NCBI GenBank assembly: GCA_025774615.1
Contig: JALGVQ010000089.1
Span: 1-10,972 of the forward strand
Reading direction: 5' to 3'
DNA length: 10,972 nt
Origin: a bacterium
Lineage (GTDB): Bacteria; Blakebacterota; Blakebacteria; Blakebacterales; Blakebacteraceae
Shown here: positions 6,989 to 10,972 of the stretch, in pieces
Position numbering within the stretch: the stretch's first letter is position 1
How the letters are laid out: every line of letters starts with the position of its first letter
Translations under genes and position numbers: made by a program
The notes under the pieces: model-generated
What the model was told of the DNA's origin: nothing
Seen by the model: only the letters and a program-made list of their open reading frames with translations
Database searches by the model: none

Positions 6989-8089
6989 ATGCGACTCGTT
7001 TCCAGAGGCTGTTTCTTCCTCAGCCTGCTGATCATCCTGCCTGGTGTATCTGTCTGTCTGGGGCAGGATTCCGGTGAGGCGACTATCGAACCGATGCCGA
7101 TACTCATGTACGACACCGATGTCGGATTCGGATATGGAGCCAAGGTGTTCCTGCTGGGTTCTCTGGGAAGGAACGAGTCATTCGACCTGATCGTGTTCAA
7201 CAGCACCGGTGGTGAACGCTGGTATAAACTGGTGTTCTCCCTGCCTGATTTTGAGTTGCGCCAGGGCACGGTCTATCCCTTCTCGGTGGATCTCTCTCTC
7301 GCATATAACACATTTAAAAAGAACAGATTCTTCGGTATCGGTAACCAGACCAGGTTCTCCGATGAGGAGCGGTATACCAAAGAGTTATCAGACGTGAGAC
7401 TCACCTTCAGTCGGGGTTTCACACCGCAGATGGTGGGTCAGGTGGGATTCCACTACCGTACGGTCAGAAACTACAATTTCGAGATCGGGAGCATCTTCGA
7501 GAACCTGGCTCCCCTGAACAGGTCTCGGGTTACCAACACCTCGATCTTCGCCAACTTCCGATATGACACACGTGACAGTTTCATCAACCCATCACACGGA
7601 ATCGTGCTGCAGGGGGAGGTGGAACATATTCCCGATGCCGATTCGAATGACGTCGGATACACCCGCTACGCAGCCTGGTTCCAGTATTACCAGGTGCTGG
7701 TGAAACCAGGTGTCGTGTTCGCCCTCCGGGCGATTGGACAGGACCTGGAGGGTGATGACCTTCCGGTGCAGGTGCTTCTGTCGATCGGGGGCGTCAACAC
7801 CATGCGGGGGATGGCGCAGGACCGATTCCTCGATTCTGCCTCAGCGCTTATGAATGCCGAGGTCCGGTTCCCGCTCTACCGGCGTCTGGGGGGAGTGGTC
7901 GGATTCGATGCCGGCAAGGTCTGGAACATGTCACGTAAGTTCGATCTCGAGAGGTGGGCGAGTAACCTCGCACTGGGGCTCCGGTTTTATATGGAGACGT
8001 TCGTGGTACGAGTGGATATAGGGTTCGGGCAGGATGCCTTCGGAGAGAAGAACACCGGGTTCTACTTCAACTTCGGGCACCTTTTCTGA
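6989..8089 (+). CDS. Omp85/BamA-family outer-membrane beta-barrel protein (D15-like)
   Basis: This 366-residue protein has an N-terminal signal peptide (hydrophobic stretch about 8-24, likely cleavage just before Gln26) and then alternating beta-strand segments to a C-terminal Phe, as in outer-membrane barrels. Two Omp85 marks are visible: FRYDTRDSFINPSHG (190-204), matching the DTRD..NP..G strand motif, and IGGVNTMRGMAQDRF (266-280), which corresponds to the loop-6 (V/I)RG(F/Y) motif, here MRGM. FPLYRRLGGVVGFDAGKVW (294-312) is also typical. Only about 50 residues precede the barrel, with no POTRA repeats, so it is a stand-alone surface-antigen-type barrel rather than BamA itself. Candidate roles are substrate export or lipid/protein insertion; none can be fixed from sequence. 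The ATG follows GAGG 8 bases upstream. Its stop is 18 bp from the stop of the convergent aminotransferase gene. Confidence 0.87.
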   Translation: MRLVSRGCFFLSLLIILPGVSVCLGQDSGEATIEPMPILMYDTDVGFGYGAKVFLLGSLGRNESFDLIVFNSTGGERWYKLVFSLPDFELRQGTVYPFSVDLSLAYNTFKKNRFFGIGNQTRFSDEERYTKELSDVRLTFSRGFTPQMVGQVGFHYRTVRNYNFEIGSIFENLAPLNRSRVTNTSIFANFRYDTRDSFINPSHGIVLQGEVEHIPDADSNDVGYTRYAAWFQYYQVLVKPGVVFALRAIGQDLEGDDLPVQVLLSIGGVNTMRGMAQDRFLDSASALMNAEVRFPLYRRLGGVVGFDAGKVWNMSRKFDLERWASNLALGLRFYMETFVVRVDIGFGQDAFGEKNTGFYFNFGHLF

Positions 8090-8107
8090 AGCAGGCTTCC
8101 GGCTTCG

Positions 8108-9547
8108 CTACATACTCACATAACCATTATGGAACGTGATCCACTCGGGCAGGACCTCTTCGAGCATCTCTTTTGGAGGCAGGAACGCGATACGCAGGTG
8201 CTGGGTGCCAGGCTTCTGTCCGAATCCCGAACCGTTGACGGTCACCAGGCCGGTGGCTTCGAGCAGGGCCATGCAGTAATCGAAGTCAGTAGTGCCTTCA
8301 GGCAGCCCGTTCAACCGCGGGAAATGATAGAGCGCGCCGATCCGTCCGAATGATTCCACGCCCGCCATCTCTTTGAACGATTCTCTGACCATCACAGCCT
8401 TCTCGTAGAGATCAGACAGGATCGCTTCCTTCTCGGCAGCATATTTTGCCCACGGTTCGCTTCCCTCCTCGGGCGGGTTGATCACCGTATACATGAGTGC
8501 CTGCCCAACCGTGTTGGAGCAGAGCCGTACCGAAGCCTGCTTGAGCAACAGCTCCATGAAGGAGATATCCGACCCTTCGACTTCGGGAGCGTTCCGTGCT
8601 TCGACGTAGCCGCCCCGATGACCACATTCTCCGTAGAATCCCTTCGAAGTGCTGTGGAGACTGAAGAGGGTGACGTCTTCCTCACCCACGAGTTTCGCGA
8701 ATGAAGTCCAGTCAGCCCCGTAGAGGTTCTCCTGATAGACCTCATCAGCAAGGATCGCCAAACCGCGCGATTGGGCGAACGAGACCACTTCGCGCCCACT
8801 CTTCTCATCCAGTATCGCGCCGGTCGGGTTCCCTGGATTGATGACGACGATTGCCCGCACGTTCACGCCGTCCTTCACTGCTTTCTCGTATGATTCTTCG
8901 AGCACTGAGCGGTCCAGGCACCAGTCGCAGTCCTCGTCAGGGTAGTAATCGATCTGCGTACCACCGCACCGGGCGATGGTGGCCGAGTAAATGGGATATT
9001 GCGGGATCGGGATCATGATCCCATCCGAAGGATTGGTGATCATCATCTCCAGGATGAGCCGGACACCTTCGCTGGCCCCCTCGGTGAGGAAGATGCTGTC
9101 GGGGTCGGCGGGGATCAGCCCTGCGGCTGAAACGCCATCCCGCCGATCGATGAACCGGGAGATCGCTTCTCTGATGAAGAGTGGCCCGTGGCTCTCGGTA
9201 TAGGCTCCCATGCCAGCCGGCCATTGGTTGAGCATGTTCTCCACATAGTCGAGAACGTACTCGGAGACGAGATCCTCTTCCCGGAGTTCATCGGCTATAG
9301 CTGGAGTATTTTTCAGAATGCGATTGAATTTTTTCTCGCGATCAAGCCGGGAGGGTTCCTCCAGCAGGGCCACGACCTGACGATGGAAGGTGATCGCCGG
9401 CTGACCAAGCGCCTGCGGATTGCCGATGTTGCAGGGGATGATCCGGCGTCCTTCACGCTGCATGACCGCGGCGTGTTGAGGAATCGGTCCTCTGACGGCG
9501 TATTCCATCTCAATGACATGCGGGTTGATCGGCATGCGAGCCGGCAT
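8108..9547 (-). CDS. Alanine aminotransferase, eukaryote-type (class I/II PLP enzyme)
   Basis: The 479-residue protein closely resembles animal and plant alanine aminotransferases rather than the usual bacterial AlaA/AlaC type. It would exchange the amino group between alanine plus 2-oxoglutarate and pyruvate plus glutamate, with PLP. Motifs: NPHVIEMEYAVRGPI (8-22), CNIGNPQALGQPAITFHRQV (39-58), LTEGASEGV (154-162), PIPQYPIYSAT (180-190), INPGNPTG (237-244), LADEVYQENLYG (266-277), HSTSKGFYGECGHRGGYVE (298-316) with Lys302 as the PLP Schiff-base lysine, and GSGFGQKPGTQHLRIAFLPP near the end. Compared with my memory of human ALT, residues about 66-108 hold an extra charged helical segment of roughly 20 residues. 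The ATG has GGGAGGG about 6 bases upstream. The operon four genes away belongs to methionine/purine recovery, but nothing in the sequence ties this enzyme to it. Confidence 0.92.
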   Translation of the reverse strand: MPARMPINPHVIEMEYAVRGPIPQHAAVMQREGRRIIPCNIGNPQALGQPAITFHRQVVALLEEPSRLDREKKFNRILKNTPAIADELREEDLVSEYVLDYVENMLNQWPAGMGAYTESHGPLFIREAISRFIDRRDGVSAAGLIPADPDSIFLTEGASEGVRLILEMMITNPSDGIMIPIPQYPIYSATIARCGGTQIDYYPDEDCDWCLDRSVLEESYEKAVKDGVNVRAIVVINPGNPTGAILDEKSGREVVSFAQSRGLAILADEVYQENLYGADWTSFAKLVGEEDVTLFSLHSTSKGFYGECGHRGGYVEARNAPEVEGSDISFMELLLKQASVRLCSNTVGQALMYTVINPPEEGSEPWAKYAAEKEAILSDLYEKAVMVRESFKEMAGVESFGRIGALYHFPRLNGLPEGTTDFDYCMALLEATGLVTVNGSGFGQKPGTQHLRIAFLPPKEMLEEVLPEWITFHNGYVSM

Positions 9548-9587
9548 CCGGGGTCCCTCCCTGGGCAGGGGGTACGTGTCCGATCAG

Positions 9588-9616
9588 CAGATCACGATCT
9601 GACATGTGGAAATATG
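9588..9616 (-). promoter_or_regulatory. Inverted repeat and possible -10 box upstream of alanine aminotransferase
   Basis: CAGATC-AC-GATCTG (9588-9601) is a perfect 6-bp inverted repeat with a 2-base centre, 41-54 bases upstream of the aminotransferase ATG. Just upstream of it on the minus strand CATATT (9616 down to 9611) resembles a -10 box, which would put the repeat near the transcription start, a normal place for an operator. No good -35 hexamer sits 16-18 bp further up. The 112-bp gap from the upstream gene suggests the aminotransferase may have its own promoter. Confidence 0.3.
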
Positions 9617-9659
9617 TTGATGACAGAAAAATAAGCACACAACGCAGGCGAAGGAACCA

Positions 9660-10538
9660 TTACCGGTGCCTGAATCGTACCCGGATACCTGCCATGGGGA
9701 TCATGTCCGATCCCCCGTTCCGCGTATGGGTCCTGATAATTGAGAAGAAGAGGGAGGGATCTACTTGAGACTGTTTCACCCGACAGAGGATCATTGTATC
9801 GGTAACATTCGCAAGCCAGGCAGCCACGATATTCATAACCCGGCGTCGTTTCATCTCTTTACGCCAACGTGGAAGGAACACCTCATAGTCAGGCTGTGGG
9901 ATGTCCGGTTCCCTGACAATAGCTCTCACGAACAGTCCTGCGAAAAAGAGTGCATGCAGGGGCTTTCCAGCCATCAGCTGACCGGTGCCCGGGATGACCA
10001 TGGAATACATGATCGGTGTATCCGATGGAGTGAGAACTCGTGGCCTGCTGATCGCCTGTGCCATGTGTATGACACCTTCTCGCACTTCCGTTTCATTAAG
10101 AAATGATCGTGACTCAGCCGCGATTATGGTCCTGTCATCGACTCCATAGAGGATGAGTGAGACCAGGAATTCTCCGGACGATTTTCGTGATACACCTCCG
10201 CCGACAAGAAATGCAGCACCGACCTCTTGAGCATAAGAGTCCATCTCGATCGGGCGGGAGCAGGAGGATATCAGTTCTCTCCTGGTCATCCCCTGGCCGA
10301 CCAGTGTGAGTTCCACACCGCGCCTGAGAACAAACGGTCGCATGGTTGTAATTATTGATTCATAGAGGTGGGCTGACAGTGCGCTGTCGGCTGTGGAACT
10401 TATCAGCGGCAGCACTGCCACCGTTCTGCTGCTGGTGAATTGCGCACAGATCCCGACAGGCGTGATCAGCATCAGGAGCAACAGGAATATGAATAATACT
10501 GAACCTATAGACTTCATCATGGGGATAAGACGAAACAC
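9660..10538 (-). CDS. Exported protein: FlgO/TolB-like domain plus DUF5683-like membrane segment
   Basis: I do not recognise a named gene. The 292-residue product starts with a hydrophobic export signal (about 12-32, possible cleavage near Cys31-Ala32). Residues 38-165 resemble the FlgO/TolB N-terminal/CsgG-type fold: TVAVLPL (39-45), a helix containing SAHLYESIITTM (55-66), VELTLVGQGM (75-84), AFLVGGGVSR (109-118), then strands on to a helical MAQAIS (159-164). The next part carries SMVIPGTGQLMAGKPLHALF (179-198) with a following hydrophobic helix, and WLANVTDTMI (241-250); these resemble the PGLGQxYNG and NxxDA motifs of DUF5683 membrane proteins. The start is uncertain: GTG at 10538 is the first possible start, with only a distant GGAG 17 bases upstream. 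ATG at 10520 or 10517 would give a more normal signal peptide but has no Shine-Dalgarno match. Location is periplasm or inner membrane; function is unknown. Confidence 0.7.
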   Translation of the reverse strand: MFRLIPMMKSIGSVLFIFLLLLMLITPVGICAQFTSSRTVAVLPLISSTADSALSAHLYESIITTMRPFVLRRGVELTLVGQGMTRRELISSCSRPIEMDSYAQEVGAAFLVGGGVSRKSSGEFLVSLILYGVDDRTIIAAESRSFLNETEVREGVIHMAQAISRPRVLTPSDTPIMYSMVIPGTGQLMAGKPLHALFFAGLFVRAIVREPDIPQPDYEVFLPRWRKEMKRRRVMNIVAAWLANVTDTMILCRVKQSQVDPSLFFSIIRTHTRNGGSDMIPMAGIRVRFRHR

Positions 10539-10549
10539 CGAGGTCAGCT

Positions 10550-10594
10550 ATTACTCCAAATCTCTTTGACCCGGTCAGAGGCCCGGTCTACGTT
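10550..10594. promoter_or_regulatory. Divergent promoter region with 7-bp direct repeat
   Basis: The 85-bp gap between the gene ending its 5' side at 10538 (minus) and the one starting at 10624 (plus) must serve both. On the minus strand CTGACC (10578-10573) and AGTAAT (10555-10550) are 17 bp apart, each four of six to consensus. On the plus strand TTGACC (10566-10571) is followed after 17 bp by a weak TACGTT (10589-10594). The two candidates overlap. CCCGGTC is repeated at 10570-10576 and 10582-10588, a 12-bp period that could be a regulator site. All matches are by eye. Confidence 0.3.
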
Positions 10595-10623
10595 CCCTTC
10601 GCGAATCAGAGGAGAGTAACGTC

Positions 10624-10972
10624 ATGAAGATATTTCTCACGGGTGGAAGCGGGTTCATCGGCAAGGTGACCGGGATCCTCCTGCTCAGAGAAGGGTATGA
10701 GGTGTTTGCCATCGCGCGTTCACCGGAAGCCGCGGGAAAGGTGGAGGCATGGGGTGGCACGGTCGTGGAGGGTGACATCACCACACCAGGACCCTGGCAG
10801 AAGCGGGTCGGGGAGTGTGACGCGGTCATTCATGCCGCCGCCTTCGTAGGTGACTGGGGCAATAAAGAGGGCTACTGGCGTGTGAACGTCGAGGGGACCA
10901 GGAATGTCTCTGACGCGGCCCTCGGTCAGGTAGACAAGTTCGTGCACGTGAGCTCGATTGCCGCCTACGGCG
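10624..10972 (+). CDS. NAD(P)-dependent epimerase/dehydratase (extended SDR), N-terminal part
   Basis: The frame runs from the ATG at 10624 to the right edge (116 codons), so about two thirds of a typical 320-340-residue protein is missing. It begins MKIFLTGGSGFIGKV, the extended-SDR Rossmann dinucleotide motif TGGxGFIG (6-13). VEGDIT (48-53) follows, where the adenine-contacting Asp is expected, then DAVIHAAAFVG (66-76), VNVEGTRNV (88-96) and VHVSSIAAYG (107-116), the strand carrying the first part of the active-site Ser-Tyr-Lys set. The visible part fits sugar-nucleotide epimerases, dihydroflavonol-reductase-like and 3-beta-hydroxysteroid-dehydrogenase-like members equally well, so the substrate is unknown. 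A strong purine-rich site (AGAGGAGAG, 10608-10616) lies 7 bases before the ATG, supporting the start. Confidence 0.9.
   Translation, partial: MKIFLTGGSGFIGKVTGILLLREGYEVFAIARSPEAAGKVEAWGGTVVEGDITTPGPWQKRVGECDAVIHAAAFVGDWGNKEGYWRVNVEGTRNVSDAALGQVDKFVHVSSIAAYG

Noticed and set aside
6811-7269. Minus-strand open frame (152 codons) spanning the divergent gap and the start of the barrel gene
   Set aside because: It overlaps the N-terminus of the Omp85-type gene antisense and has no domain; its reading reflects the complementary strand.
8088-8106. GAAGC...GCTTC hairpin between the convergent barrel and aminotransferase stops, considered as a bidirectional terminator
   Set aside because: The stem is only 5 bp with a 9-base loop and no U-run on either strand, so it is too weak to call.
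1-10972. Search for defence, phage, transposon, CRISPR or toxin-antitoxin systems
   Set aside because: No such gene, terminal repeat or array is visible. The large genes all read as metabolic or envelope proteins.

Overview
The window looks like chromosomal DNA from a Gram-negative bacterium with moderately high GC content. The envelope genes show this: a lipoprotein-type beta-propeller protein, an Omp85/D15-type outer-membrane barrel, and two further proteins with export signals. The propeller signature (GQSGEGPGEF) and the eukaryote-like alanine aminotransferase would fit Gemmatimonadota, the Bacteroidota/FCB group or a related uncultured phylum. That placement is inference. I see no rRNA, tRNA, IS element, phage gene or CRISPR array.

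Layout, left to right. (a) 1-1187, minus: an exported YtcJ-like amidohydrolase whose C-terminus lies beyond the left edge. (b) 1315-5508, minus: a tight four-gene operon transcribed hpt, ade, mtnA, mtnP, with junctions of ATGA, TGATG and a 5-bp gap. (c) 5621-6814, minus: a six-bladed beta-propeller protein with a lipobox. (d) 6989-8089, plus: an Omp85-family barrel divergent from (c). (e) 8108-9547, minus: a eukaryote-type alanine aminotransferase convergent with (d). (f) 9660-10538, minus: an exported protein with a FlgO/TolB-like N-terminal domain and a DUF5683-like membrane segment. (g) 10624-right edge, plus: the N-terminus of an NAD(P)-dependent sugar epimerase/3-beta-HSD-like dehydrogenase, divergent from (f).

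The operon in (b) makes biochemical sense as a unit. MtnP would split 5'-methylthioadenosine (MTA) into adenine and methylthioribose-1-phosphate. Ade would deaminate adenine to hypoxanthine, and Hpt would convert hypoxanthine plus PRPP to IMP. MtnA would isomerise the sugar phosphate to methylthioribulose-1-phosphate. This gives a purine-recovery route that does not need adenine phosphoribosyltransferase. No gene for the later methionine-salvage steps is visible here. Upstream of hpt is a perfect 7-bp inverted repeat centred on a -10-like hexamer, plus a perfect 10-bp tandem repeat, so the operon may have its own regulated promoter.

The enzymes are identified from family motifs with high confidence. 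The regulatory sites are read by eye and are low to moderate confidence. Nothing here is clearly a new defence or mobile system. The most interesting points are the compact MTA-to-IMP operon, its promoter-embedded inverted repeat, and the two-domain exported protein at 9660-10538.
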